A stretch of 64,000 nt of DNA from an uncultured Bacilli bacterium (GTDB taxonomy: Bacteria > Bacillota_I > Bacilli_A > RF39 > UBA660), in the NCBI GenBank assembly GCA_934096705.1, contig CAKOMR010000002.1:62001-126000 (forward strand). The letters are read 5' to 3'. The notes under the pieces were generated by a model. That model did not search any database. It saw only the letters and a program-made list of their open reading frames with translations, and had not been told where the DNA came from. Of this stretch, positions 18,171 to 26,676 are shown piece after piece; positions within the stretch are counted from its first letter, which is position 1, and every line of letters starts with the position of its first letter. A program made the translations under genes and the position numbers.

Positions 18171-18524
18171 TATCTTTAGACAAACGCTATAAATGAATTT
18201 TTATAGAGGAAAGTCCATGCTCACTTATCCTGCGATGGATAAAAATGTTCGTGTTTAAGGAAAAAATAACTTAAAGTAGTAATTTATTACTAACGGCTCT
18301 GAAAATTTCTGAAAATGAAATGATTAAGTATAAAAGTGCCAAAGAGACGAGTCTTTTAGAAATAAAAGAAGTGGAACGTGGTAAACCCCACGAGTGAGAA
18401 ACCCAAATTTTGGTAGGGGAGCTAGTCAAAGGAAACTGAACTGATGACTGGATGTAGCTTAGCTACATAGATAAATGTTTGTCACCATTTTATGGTACAG
18501 AACATGGCTTATTAAGATATTATT
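18166..18524 (+). ncRNA. rnpB: RNase P RNA (class B)
   Basis: The catalytic RNA of RNase P that trims tRNA 5' ends. The conserved blocks GAGGAAAGTCCATGCTC, AGTGCCA-x-AGAGACGAGT, GTGGAACGTGGTAAACCCC, GAGTGAGAAACCCAAATTTTGGTAGGGG and ACAGAACATGGCTTA are all present. An 11-bp P1 helix pairs AATAATATCTT (18166-18176) with AAGATATTATT (18514-18524), followed by T-runs that also end transcription. The 5' arm includes the gpsB stop codon, and gpsB adjacency is conserved in Bacillus. Confidence 0.95.
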
Positions 18525-18554
18525 TTTTTTATTTTAAATTAAGGAGAGATTTTT

Positions 18555-19025
18555 TTGAAAGATATTGGAAGCCTCTTACTATCAACAAGAGAAGCTGCCG
18601 GACTTTCACTTGATGAAGTTAGCAGTGATCTTAGTATAGAAAAGGCAGTACTTGAAAATATCGAGGATGGGAAAACCGGAGCATTTTCTGATATATTTTT
18701 ATTAAAAAAATATATTAGTAACTATTCTAAATATTTAGGATTAGATGCCGACAAAATTGTAGATGAATTTAATGAATATGTATTTGAATCAACTTCAAAG
18801 ATCCCTGTAAAAGATATTGTTAAAAAAATAGAACAAAATAATAAAGAGTCAAATGATGATAAAATAATGTCACCTTATACAAGACTTGAAAAAAAGCCAA
18901 ATAATGCATTATACTTATTTATATACATTCTTATTGTATTATTAGTAATTATAGCTGCATTTTGGGCTGTTAAACAAATAACAATTAATACACAAGTTGC
19001 AAAAGATATAAGTTATAAGGAGTAA
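18555..19025 (+). CDS. rodZ: RodZ-like HTH membrane protein
   Basis: A cytoplasmic helix-turn-helix (residues 1-70, LLLSTREAAGLSLDEVS), a linker, one membrane segment (about 116-138) and a very short outside tail, in 156 residues. This is RodZ/YmfM architecture: a cell-shape protein that links MreB to the membrane. It sits just before pgsA, as in Bacillus. The start is a TTG with a strong AAGGAGAG ribosome site. The outside domain of longer RodZ proteins is missing. Confidence 0.8.
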   Translation: MKDIGSLLLSTREAAGLSLDEVSSDLSIEKAVLENIEDGKTGAFSDIFLLKKYISNYSKYLGLDADKIVDEFNEYVFESTSKIPVKDIVKKIEQNNKESNDDKIMSPYTRLEKKPNNALYLFIYILIVLLVIIAAFWAVKQITINTQVAKDISYKE

Positions 19026-19028
19026 AAA

Positions 19029-19634
19029 ATGAATTTACCAAATAAATTAACTATTTCAAGAATAGTACTAGCATTTATAATATTGGTTATGTTATGTTTG
19101 CCTTGGCATGCAATGGGTTTTAACTGGCCAGTATATTTATTTCATGGTGTAACGTTTAATTTAAAATATATTATAGCAGGAGTACTTTTCTTAATTGCCT
19201 CAGTGACAGATAAACTTGATGGTTACATTGCAAGAAAATATAATATGGTTACTGATTTTGGAAAAATGGCTGATGCAATAGCAGATAAAATATTAGTTAA
19301 TGGAGTACTTATTATTTTAGCTTATGATAGAATTATACCTTTAGTAATACCAGTGGTAATTATTACACGTGATATAATCACTGACACTTGCAAAATGATT
19401 TCAGGAAATAAAGGGAAAGTTGTTGCAGCATCAAGTATGGGAAAAATTAAAACTGCTTTTATGATGGTTGGCTTAACACTTACTTTCTTTAATAATTTCC
19501 CTTGTGAATTCTTTCATTTTCCACTTTCAAAATTATGTTTAATTATTGCTACAATATTTAGTGTAATAAGTGGTTGTCAATATTATTATAAAACAAGAGA
19601 ATTTGTTATTCCAAAAGATGAAAAGAAAAAATAA
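19029..19634 (+). CDS. pgsA: CDP-diacylglycerol-glycerol-3-phosphate phosphatidyltransferase
   Basis: Makes phosphatidylglycerol phosphate, the first committed step to PG and cardiolipin, at the membrane. The CDP-alcohol phosphotransferase motif D-G-x2-A-R-x8-G-x3-D-x3-D is complete (DGYIAR ... FGKMADAIAD, about residues 62-86). About five membrane segments and length 201 fit the family. It lies 3 bp behind rodZ. Confidence 0.94.
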   Translation: MNLPNKLTISRIVLAFIILVMLCLPWHAMGFNWPVYLFHGVTFNLKYIIAGVLFLIASVTDKLDGYIARKYNMVTDFGKMADAIADKILVNGVLIILAYDRIIPLVIPVVIITRDIITDTCKMISGNKGKVVAASSMGKIKTAFMMVGLTLTFFNNFPCEFFHFPLSKLCLIIATIFSVISGCQYYYKTREFVIPKDEKKK

Positions 19635-19653
19635 AGTGTTTTCATCTTTTTTT
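19613..19653 (+). terminator. Terminator of rodZ-pgsA
   Basis: A 12-bp stem AAAAGATGAAAA/TTTTCATCTTTT (19613-19624, 19639-19650) followed by T. Its 5' arm lies in the last codons of pgsA. Confidence 0.8.
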
Positions 19654-19711
19654 GTGCCCAAACAACATATTTTATTTCGAATAATATAAAGTAAAAGGAG
19701 GATTACCTATA

Positions 19712-19966
19712 ATGAATTGTGAAAAAAGACCTGCAATGGAAGAAATGGGTAAAGTAGAAAATATGATGGGACAAATGTGTGAACCAATTTACGAATGTCC
19801 TGAAGAAAGGGTTTGCCACAGATATATTTGTTACGAAGTACCACACATTAAACCATGCAACACAAGAATAATTAATCATCATATTTATAAACATACATTT
19901 ACACCATGTAATACTTGCTGTGAAGAAAATGTAGTCGAAAATATTTATGATAGAAAATGTTGTTAA
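19712..19966 (+). CDS. CotD-like cysteine-rich small protein
   Basis: An 84-residue protein with 13 Cys, including a terminal CC pair. Its centre (VPHIKPCNTRIINHHIYKHT, about residues 47-66) resembles the VPHIHPxHTTNVNHxxxxH core of CotD inner spore coat proteins. The ribosome site is excellent (AAAGGAGG) and a terminator follows, so it is its own unit. If the match holds it is a coat-like structural protein. I see no sporulation regulators in this window; metal binding is another possibility. Confidence 0.6.
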   Translation: MNCEKRPAMEEMGKVENMMGQMCEPIYECPEERVCHRYICYEVPHIKPCNTRIINHHIYKHTFTPCNTCCEENVVENIYDRKCC

Positions 19967-19994
19967 TAAAAGTTCTTAATTGAACTTTTTTATT
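19967..19994 (+). terminator. Terminator of the CotD-like gene
   Basis: Stem AAAGTTC/GAACTTT (19968-19974, 19982-19988) followed by T-rich sequence. Confidence 0.75.
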
Positions 19995-20025
19995 TATGTT
20001 GTTATAATGTTTTTATGGAGTAATT

Positions 20026-20433
20026 ATGATAATTGAATATCTTGTGCATTTAAATAATGATTCGTTTATTGTAAGTTTTGATACGCAGTATGTTATAAAA
20101 GAAAATGCTTATATTGTATTTAAAAAAAGTAAAAAAATATTTGAAACTAGTCAGATTAATAGGCTTTGTAAATTTATTGAAGATGCTTTTAATGTTGAGG
20201 CCTTTAATGATTTGCTTAAAAAAACTCATGGTATATATGAGCTTTCTAGTGTACTATATATTTATTCATATTTTAATGAAATAAATTCAATTACTGCATG
20301 TTATAATGATACAAAAACAATTTATAAAAAAGAATATATTGATAACATTATAGAAAAACTCGATATTAAAGTTAAAAATTTATATCCGAAAGATATTAAC
20401 GATGAAACTACTTGGAAAAAAATGGAGGGTTAA
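20026..20433 (+). CDS. Hypothetical 135-residue protein
   Basis: I do not recognise this protein. It is soluble, mixed alpha/beta in appearance, without signal peptide or membrane segments. A TATAAT (20003-20008) and TGGAG precede its ATG, so it probably heads the transcript that continues into the HD/P-loop fusion and the methyltransferase. The stop is at the ribosome site of the next gene (1-bp gap), implying coupled translation. Confidence 0.7.
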   Translation: MIIEYLVHLNNDSFIVSFDTQYVIKENAYIVFKKSKKIFETSQINRLCKFIEDAFNVEAFNDLLKKTHGIYELSSVLYIYSYFNEINSITACYNDTKTIYKKEYIDNIIEKLDIKVKNLYPKDINDETTWKKMEG

Positions 20434-20434
20434 T

Positions 20435-21790
20435 ATGAAAGTAACAGAAAAAGCAAAAAAATTTGCAATAATGGCTCATTTTGGACAAGTTAGAAAAAGT
20501 GAAAAAGATAAGCCAATGATTATTCATCCAATAGATGTAGCATACATATTAAAAAAATATGGATTTGATGATAACGTTATTGCTGCGGGATACTTACATG
20601 ATGTTATCGAAGATACCAAATATACAAAAAATGACATTTATAATAATTTTGGTGAAGATATATTATCTTTAGTTATGGGAGATACAGAAAAAGATAAAAG
20701 TTTAAGCTGGGAAGAACGAAAAGAAGTTACTATTGAAGAAGTAAAAAAACTTGATTTAAGACATAAAGCTATTGTTTGTGCCGATAAAATAAGTAATCTT
20801 GAGGATTTGATTATTTGTTTTCAAAAATTTGGCAAAAAGTCTTTTTCTTGTTTCAAAAGAGGCTATGAAAAACAAAAATGGTATTATGAAAGCATATACG
20901 AAAGTTTGATTTATAATGAAGATGAGAATATGCCAATGTTTGTATTTTTAAAAAATTTAATTAATGAAGCTTTTACTTTAGAGGAAAATAATTTTGCCAA
21001 AGATGAAATATTTAAAGGAAAACAAAAAGAATATAAAAAACTTAAAAATTTACATTTTAGAAAAGTTGAAATAATGAAATTAAAAAGATTATTTGATTTA
21101 CCTACATATGTAATAGAGTTTACAGGTACTCCGCGTACAGGCAAAACAACTCTTATTAATAATTTAAAAGATTTTTTTAAAAAGGGTGGTTTTGAAGTTT
21201 CTGTTTTAGAGGAGTTTACTACATCTGAAAAATATAAAAAAGAAATATTTCCACTTTTAAAAGATAAGTATAAAAATATTGTAAATATAGAAATACCTAA
21301 ATATGTAAGATGTCAACTTGAAGATGCTCTAAAAGAAAATAGTGATATTATTATTGTTGACCGAAGCCTATTTGATAGACTTATTTGGGTAGAAAGATTA
21401 CATATTAAAAATGGTATGAATGACCAAGAATATAATGATTTTTTTGAAGATTATACTAAAGTTATTCAAAAAGAAATAAATTCAATAATTGCAACATATA
21501 CAGATAGTTTAACGTCATTAAAAAGAGATTATAATGCAAATTTATCACTTGAAAAAAGAAATTTTTTGAATATGGAAAATGTTAATGAATATAATGAAGC
21601 TTTATTAAATGTGAAAACTATAGCAGAAAGTAAGAATATTAATATTGATTTATTTGATACAACATTTAAAAGTGAAAGAACTATTTCAATAAATGTTGCT
21701 GATAAATTATTAACACAAATGAGAGAATTTTATTTAAATAAAATAAAAATATATTTAGAAGGAAGTGAGGAGAAATATGATAAAATCTAA
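20435..21790 (+). CDS. SpoT/Mesh1-like HD hydrolase fused to a P-loop kinase-like domain
   Basis: Start at ATG 20435, after GGAGGG; 451 residues. Residues 1-130 carry the full (p)ppGpp-hydrolase-type HD pattern: AHFGQVRKS (H15), IHPIDVA (H31), YLHDVIEDT (H55, D56, E59, D60) and ADKISNLED (D117). Residues 224-400 form a P-loop domain with Walker A GTPRTGKTT (231-239) and DRSLFDRLIW near 311, like nucleotide or thymidylate kinases. The synthetase domain of RelA/SpoT is absent. The likely job is alarmone or nucleotide turnover; the fusion is unusual. It overlaps the next gene by 14 bp. Confidence 0.75.
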   Translation: MKVTEKAKKFAIMAHFGQVRKSEKDKPMIIHPIDVAYILKKYGFDDNVIAAGYLHDVIEDTKYTKNDIYNNFGEDILSLVMGDTEKDKSLSWEERKEVTIEEVKKLDLRHKAIVCADKISNLEDLIICFQKFGKKSFSCFKRGYEKQKWYYESIYESLIYNEDENMPMFVFLKNLINEAFTLEENNFAKDEIFKGKQKEYKKLKNLHFRKVEIMKLKRLFDLPTYVIEFTGTPRTGKTTLINNLKDFFKKGGFEVSVLEEFTTSEKYKKEIFPLLKDKYKNIVNIEIPKYVRCQLEDALKENSDIIIVDRSLFDRLIWVERLHIKNGMNDQEYNDFFEDYTKVIQKEINSIIATYTDSLTSLKRDYNANLSLEKRNFLNMENVNEYNEALLNVKTIAESKNINIDLFDTTFKSERTISINVADKLLTQMREFYLNKIKIYLEGSEEKYDKI

Positions 21791-22442
21791 AGGTTGGAAT
21801 TGGGAAATTGTAAATAATGATAAAAATAATATTTGGAGAATACCTAGTATTGAATCTTATTATTTAGTTAATAGATGGCTAAGTATGGGTTTTAAGGATT
21901 TTCTTGATTTGGGATGTGGCTTAGGAAGACATACTGTTTTATTTGCTTCAAATGAATTTAATGTATATGCATTTGATATAAGTGAAAATGCTATTGAAAG
22001 AACAAAAAATTGGATTGATGAACTTAATTTAAAAGCTAGTTATAAGCATGGAGATATGGTTTGTCTGCCTTATGAAAATGATAGCTTTGATTGTATTTTG
22101 TGTAGAAATGTTATATCTCACCAGGATACTGAAGGAGTAAAAAAAATAATTTTAGAATTAAAAAGAGTGCTAAGAAATGGTGGAGAATGTTATTTAACTT
22201 TAGGCTCAAAAGAGACATGGGGCTTTAAACAAGAAGACTGGCCTTTGGTAGATGAAAATACAAGACTTAGGATGGAAGAGGGTCCAGAGTATAAAGTACC
22301 TCATTTTTATGCAGATTATAATTTGATAAAAGAATTATTTAAAGATTTTAAGATTGAATTTATTAATCATATTGAAGATTTTTATGAATCAAATGGTAAA
22401 ACGTATTCTTCGTTTCATTATCATGTTTTAATAAAAAAGTAA
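21777..22442 (+). CDS. Class I SAM-dependent methyltransferase
   Basis: The start is ATG 21777 after GTGAGGAG, giving 221 residues. Motif I is DLGCGLGRH (about residues 46-54), followed by AFDISENAIERTK with the acidic ribose-binding Asp and a DSFDCILCRNVISH motif IV region. This is a Methyltransf_11/25-type Rossmann enzyme acting on a small molecule or unknown substrate. It overlaps the HD/P-loop fusion, suggesting a linked function such as nucleotide or antibiotic modification, but the substrate cannot be read from sequence. Confidence 0.8.
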   Translation: MIKSKGWNWEIVNNDKNNIWRIPSIESYYLVNRWLSMGFKDFLDLGCGLGRHTVLFASNEFNVYAFDISENAIERTKNWIDELNLKASYKHGDMVCLPYENDSFDCILCRNVISHQDTEGVKKIILELKRVLRNGGECYLTLGSKETWGFKQEDWPLVDENTRLRMEEGPEYKVPHFYADYNLIKELFKDFKIEFINHIEDFYESNGKTYSSFHYHVLIKK

Positions 22443-22445
22443 TTT

Positions 22446-22471
22446 GAATAAGATTTTCTTATTCTTTTTTT
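22446..22471 (+). terminator. Terminator of the 20-22 kb operon
   Basis: Stem GAATAAG/CTTATTC (22446-22452, 22458-22464) then seven T. Confidence 0.8.
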
Positions 22472-22510
22472 ATTGATAAAAATAATGATATAATATAGAG
22501 GGTGAACATT

Positions 22511-22909
22511 ATGAAAAAAGAAATTAATGTAGTAGCAGCTTTAATTATAAAGAATAATAAAGCTTTAATAGCTAAAAGATCAACACATAAAGATGGTTTT
22601 AATCAATGGGAGTTTCCTGGGGGTAAGGTTGAAGAAAATGAAACCGACTATGAAGCTATTGAAAGGGAAATAAGAGAAGAATTTAATGTTGAAGTTAAAG
22701 CAATTTCTTTTGTAACAAATAGTTTTTATAAATATCCACATAATGATGTAAATTTAAAACTATATGAATGTAAATATATTTCAGGCACATTTACACTTAA
22801 TGTGCATAGTGCGTTTGCATGGGTAGATATTAAAGATCTATTAAATTATGACTTTGCTCCTGCGGATGAAATTTTAGCAAAGTATGTTGTTGATAAATAT
22901 AATAAATAA
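22511..22909 (+). CDS. Nudix hydrolase (MutT/NudG-like)
   Basis: The start is ATG 22511, after AGAGGGTGA, giving 132 residues. The Nudix box G-x5-E-x7-REIREE-F-N-V spans residues 38-60; the usual Gly after the EE is Phe. The sequence WEFPGGKVE is typical of MutT-like 8-oxo-dGTP or modified CTP pyrophosphohydrolases that clean the nucleotide pool. A TATAAT (22489-22494) lies close upstream. It is followed 8 bp later by a cation transporter gene. Confidence 0.85.
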   Translation: MKKEINVVAALIIKNNKALIAKRSTHKDGFNQWEFPGGKVEENETDYEAIEREIREEFNVEVKAISFVTNSFYKYPHNDVNLKLYECKYISGTFTLNVHSAFAWVDIKDLLNYDFAPADEILAKYVVDKYNK

Positions 22910-22917
22910 GAGGGCAT

Positions 22918-23796
22918 ATGAATAAGAAAATTGAATACAGTAAAAAAGTAAGTTTGGTAGGCCTTATTGGCAATATCTTTCTTTTATCAATAAAATCTTT
23001 AGTGGCATTTTCAAGTAATAGTCAATCTCTTATCGCAGACACATTTAACAGTGCTGGTGATATATTGTCATCTTTTATGACATATGTTGGTAGTAAAATT
23101 AGTTCGAAGAAGCCTGATGAAGATCATAATTTAGGACATGGAAAAGCAGAGTATATATATAGTCTTTTAGTAAGTATTATTATGATATTATTTTGTGTAA
23201 ATGTTATAAAAAACTCCATTTTATCGATAATATTTAATGAAAAATTAAACTATTCTTTTACATTAATTGTCATTTGTATTATTACTATATTAGTTAAGTT
23301 TGTATTATTTTTATATTCTCATTTACTTTACAAAAAAAGTAAAAGTATATTAATTAAAACTTCATGTATAGATCATAGAAATGATATGTTAATAACGCTT
23401 ACAACATTAATATCAATTCTACTTTCCCATAATAACGTGATGTATATTGATTCAATTGTGGGTATTTTAATAAGCATTTGGATAATGTATGTAGCAGTAA
23501 AATTATTTATTGAAAGTTATAATGTTCTTATGGATAAAAGTTTAAATGATGAAACGAAAGATAAAGTAATTAACATAGTTCATAAATATAATGACATAAA
23601 AGGTATAAGACATTTTAATTCCACTCCAGTAGGATACAAATACCAAATATCATTTACAATATTTGTCGATGGGAATATGTCAACATTTAAAAGTCACGAA
23701 ATTGCAAATAAATTAGAAAAAGAAATTATTACAAATGTTCCAGAGATATATTTGACGGTAATACATGTTAATCCAATAAAGGAGAAAAGAAAATGA
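22918..23796 (+). CDS. Cation diffusion facilitator family transporter
   Basis: A 292-residue CDF exporter of divalent metal ions. Membrane segments fill residues 12-200. The metal site motif ADTFNSAGD (helix 2; D38, D46) and the later DHRND-x-L (helix 5) are present, as is the HNLGHGKAEY stretch after helix 2. A cytoplasmic C-terminal domain (about 210-290) ends with V-I-HVNP. It overlaps a very acidic small protein by 4 bp (ATGA), a possible metal-handling partner. Confidence 0.9.
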   Translation: MNKKIEYSKKVSLVGLIGNIFLLSIKSLVAFSSNSQSLIADTFNSAGDILSSFMTYVGSKISSKKPDEDHNLGHGKAEYIYSLLVSIIMILFCVNVIKNSILSIIFNEKLNYSFTLIVICIITILVKFVLFLYSHLLYKKSKSILIKTSCIDHRNDMLITLTTLISILLSHNNVMYIDSIVGILISIWIMYVAVKLFIESYNVLMDKSLNDETKDKVINIVHKYNDIKGIRHFNSTPVGYKYQISFTIFVDGNMSTFKSHEIANKLEKEIITNVPEIYLTVIHVNPIKEKRK

Positions 23797-24017
23797 AACT
23801 AATTCATGTTATCAATATGTTATTAAAAGAAATTAATTCTAAAATACCGGATAATAATAAAAAAGATTATTTAGATGATGAAATGGTTGTCTATAATCTT
23901 AATGATGAAGAAAAAGAACTTGTAAAAAATGGTGAATATGATCCTTGTGATTTTGATACTGAAGGACCATTTGAGGAAGATGATTATTATAATGATGACT
24001 ATGACTATGATGATTAA
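23793..24017 (+). CDS. Small acidic protein coupled to the CDF transporter
   Basis: A 74-residue protein of unknown family. The last 25 residues are almost only Asp, Glu and Tyr (EEDDYYNDDYDYDD at the end). The start overlaps the CDF gene stop. The tail could bind divalent cations carried by the transporter, but that is inference from composition and position. A terminator follows immediately. Confidence 0.6.
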   Translation: MKLIHVINMLLKEINSKIPDNNKKDYLDDEMVVYNLNDEEKELVKNGEYDPCDFDTEGPFEEDDYYNDDYDYDD

Positions 24018-24042
24018 GTTTAACGAATTGTTAAACTTTTTT
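24016..24042 (+). terminator. Terminator of the Nudix-CDF unit
   Basis: Stem AAGTTTAAC/GTTAAACTT (24016-24024, 24030-24038) followed by T. Confidence 0.85.
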
Positions 24043-24119
24043 AATATAAAATTTATTTTAAATATAACCAAATTACATTTAATGTTATAATGTTTTTATA
24101 GAAGTTATTGGAGAATATT

Positions 24120-24944
24120 ATGATTCATAGGATGAAATTAGGTAATGAACCATTTGTAGATATTAAAAATGGTGCGAAAAAAATTGAAATTAGATTAAAT
24201 GATGAAAAAAGACAAAAAATAAAAATTAATGATTATTTAGAATTTACAAATGTAGAAACTTTAGAAATAATTTACGTAAAAGTAACAAACTTGTATAAAT
24301 TTTCAACATTTGAAGAATTATTTAAAAAGATTGAATCGGGTAGGCAAGCAAAGGATATGTATTTATATTATTCGATTGCAGATGAGGTAAAATATGGAGT
24401 AATAGGAATAGAATTAAAATATGTCAAATCTATTGAGCAAATTATACATAATGATCAAAATTTGACTTTAAATGAAGTAACTAAAGTTGTGAGAAGGGCA
24501 AAAGTAATTATTGAAAATAGTAATGGTGAAATACTTTTATGCTTTTTAAATAACAATTATTTTCTTGTTGGAGGTCACGTAGAAAATAATGAAACTGATG
24601 AAGTAACTTTAATTCGAGAAATAAAAGAAGAAACCGGAGTAACAATTAATTTTAAAGAAAATTTTCCCATAGCTAATGTAAGCTATATAAATAAAGATTA
24701 TCCAGAAAAAAATATGATAACATATACTAGTTCTAATTATTACTATATTAAATGTGATTTAATTCCTGACAAAGAAAATATTAATTTAACTCAGGAAGAA
24801 TTATCCGGTAATTTTGAATTAATTTATATTCAAAAAAAAGAAATTTTAAAATTTTTAAAAAACTCTATGAAAAAATGTACCAGAAAAGGAACTTTGCACG
24901 ATACTATATTTGCTATAGAAACCTATTTTGCTATAGAAAAATAA
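24120..24944 (+). CDS. ASCH-Nudix fusion protein
   Basis: Start at ATG 24120, after TGGAGA; 274 residues. Residues 3-105 look like an ASCH domain: F-x-x-I-K-NG-x-K-K-IEIRLNDEKRQKIKINDYLEF. Residues 125-274 are a Nudix domain with the box G152-x5-E-x7-REIKEETG-V174. ASCH domains bind RNA or modified nucleosides (some are acylcytidine amidohydrolases) and Nudix domains cleave nucleoside diphosphate linkages, so a nucleotide-processing enzyme is likely. The promoter is an extended -10 TGTTATAAT at 24083-24091. Confidence 0.8.
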   Translation: MIHRMKLGNEPFVDIKNGAKKIEIRLNDEKRQKIKINDYLEFTNVETLEIIYVKVTNLYKFSTFEELFKKIESGRQAKDMYLYYSIADEVKYGVIGIELKYVKSIEQIIHNDQNLTLNEVTKVVRRAKVIIENSNGEILLCFLNNNYFLVGGHVENNETDEVTLIREIKEETGVTINFKENFPIANVSYINKDYPEKNMITYTSSNYYYIKCDLIPDKENINLTQEELSGNFELIYIQKKEILKFLKNSMKKCTRKGTLHDTIFAIETYFAIEK

Positions 24945-24945
24945 T

Positions 24946-24975
24946 TTTACATAAGTGTTTATAACGTGCTATAAT
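24946..24975 (+). promoter_or_regulatory. Promoter for the gene at 24992
   Basis: TTTACA (24946-24951), 18-bp spacer, TATAAT (24970-24975) with extended TG. The leader is short (about 10 nt) and contains GGGTG. Confidence 0.7.
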
Positions 24976-24991
24976 TAGTACGGGTGTATTT

Positions 24992-25981
24992 ATGAAAAAA
25001 GTAAGCATAATGTATGAAGATTTTTTGAAAGAAAAAACTAAGCAAGATATTATAGATTATCTTAATTTTTTTAACATAAAATATAGACATAATGGTTCTA
25101 AGGACAATTTAGAAAGAATTTTATTTAATAGTCTTGAGGAAATAGTAAGATATTCATTTAATTTGTTTCAGAATGATGAACTTGCAAATATAAAATTAGT
25201 TATTAAAAATTCTGGCTATGTAAAAATTAAAGCAAATTATTTATTACAATATTTTTTAGATAATTTATCACGATTTGGACTTGTTAAAGTGATTAGTGAT
25301 AAAGAATATCTTATGCCAAAAGAAGTAGTTAAATATTTTAAATTATGTTTGAAAGATAAACAAATTCTAAAAAATGTAAAACAAAATACAAAAGAGTATA
25401 ATTTACTTTTAGGCATAGTAAACACATATGGAGTTTTAACATTTGAAAAATTCTATACAATTTATAGTAAATCTTTCAAATATAATGAAAAAGAATTATA
25501 TGAGAAACTATTAATTTTACAAAAATTTTATTTGGAATTTAATATTTTAACTGATAAAAATAATAAATATGTATGTAATAAATATTTTGAAAAGTTAAAA
25601 GATGTAAAAAAATACATTAAGAAAAAAGCTGAATATAAAGAATTTTCACAAAAAGATTTAATAAATATATATAACTTTAAGTATATGTGTAAATTTAAAC
25701 CATATAAAAAACTTTTAACATTTATAAAAAAGAATTATTATTTAAATGAAAAAGATATTAAAGTTTTTCATAAATTTGTAATTATTCCATATTTAAATGA
25801 TGTTCAAATTGATTGTGCAGGAATCGAAGAAAATTTATCAAGAAATATTGACAAATACTTTGAATATAAAAATGAAAAGCACAAAAATAAATTTATGGAA
25901 TTAATTAAAGAAATTATAAATTACTATCCAATGTGGAAATATTATGGGTTTAGTCAAATGGAGGTACAATGCGAAAAATAA
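24992..25981 (+). CDS. Hypothetical protein with SAP-like N-terminal motif
   Basis: I do not recognise this 329-residue, Lys-rich soluble protein. Residues 15-48 (KQDIIDYLNFFNIKYRHNGSKDNLERIL in pattern) resemble a SAP-type helix-extended-loop-helix with the conserved L, G and L positions, which would suggest nucleic acid binding. The rest is helical with no catalytic motif that I can see. The end overlaps the next gene by 13 bp. Function unknown. Confidence 0.65.
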   Translation: MKKVSIMYEDFLKEKTKQDIIDYLNFFNIKYRHNGSKDNLERILFNSLEEIVRYSFNLFQNDELANIKLVIKNSGYVKIKANYLLQYFLDNLSRFGLVKVISDKEYLMPKEVVKYFKLCLKDKQILKNVKQNTKEYNLLLGIVNTYGVLTFEKFYTIYSKSFKYNEKELYEKLLILQKFYLEFNILTDKNNKYVCNKYFEKLKDVKKYIKKKAEYKEFSQKDLINIYNFKYMCKFKPYKKLLTFIKKNYYLNEKDIKVFHKFVIIPYLNDVQIDCAGIEENLSRNIDKYFEYKNEKHKNKFMELIKEIINYYPMWKYYGFSQMEVQCEK

Positions 25982-26337
25982 AAAATTGGCAATTATATGC
26001 ATCTTTAATAATAATTTGTGTTTTTTCAATTTTCTATTTTGCTACCATGAATAAATACAGTTATGCATTTGCTTATGATAAAGAGAAAGAACAAAAGGCA
26101 AATCAATTGATGCTAATTAATAAATGTGCGGAAGTTTATGCAGAAAATAATTCAAAATTATTTTCAGATAAAGATACTATATATATTACGGTCAATGATT
26201 TAGTAACTAATAATATTTTGCCTGCAGAAGATGGAAAAGTCTATGAAGCTGGTAGCAATGTGAAGTTATTAAACGATAATAAGATAAGAATTACCTTAGT
26301 TGATGGTAAATATACAATAAAACTACTAAATGAATAA
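25969..26337 (+). CDS. Hypothetical single-pass membrane protein
   Basis: A 122-residue protein with one N-terminal hydrophobic segment (about 9-27) and an outside part. The layout (basic start, one anchor, a helix, then small beta segments ending in VDGKYTIKLL) recalls pseudopilin-like minor proteins, but no prepilin peptidase site is convincing. It starts inside the previous gene, after an ATGGAGG ribosome site, so it is co-translated with it. Confidence 0.6.
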   Translation: MRKIKNWQLYASLIIICVFSIFYFATMNKYSYAFAYDKEKEQKANQLMLINKCAEVYAENNSKLFSDKDTIYITVNDLVTNNILPAEDGKVYEAGSNVKLLNDNKIRITLVDGKYTIKLLNE

Positions 26338-26425
26338 AATGTAAAGTAATTGTAAAAAACAACTAAAAATATTGCAACCATTTGGTAAAATTGGGTAAGA
26401 TAGTATTGTAAGGAGCTGGTACAAT

Positions 26426-26638
26426 ATGATTTATCCATCTATAGATAAATTATTAAATATAGTTGATTCAAAATACATGCTTGTTCATGTTGCTGCTAAA
26501 AGAGCTAAACAAATGCTTGAATATGGTCATTACCAAATGGACAAAAAAGAGTATGTTAATAAGAAACCTTTAGGTAGAAGTTTAGAAGAAGTTGAAAAAG
26601 GTTTAATTACTGTAATAAGAAAAGAAAAAAAATCTTGA
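26426..26638 (+). CDS. rpoZ: RNA polymerase omega subunit
   Basis: A 70-residue protein with the omega signature YPSIDKLL-x2-VDSKY-x-LV-x2-AAKRA at the N-terminus and KPLGRSLEEVEKG later. Omega helps assemble RNA polymerase by holding beta-prime. AAGGAG lies 10 nt before the ATG. It stands apart from the gmk gene that usually precedes it. The stop is TGA, which shows the standard code. Confidence 0.92.
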   Translation: MIYPSIDKLLNIVDSKYMLVHVAAKRAKQMLEYGHYQMDKKEYVNKKPLGRSLEEVEKGLITVIRKEKKS

Positions 26639-26676
26639 TTATCTTAAAAAAGTATGATAAGATAATCTAGTCTTAT

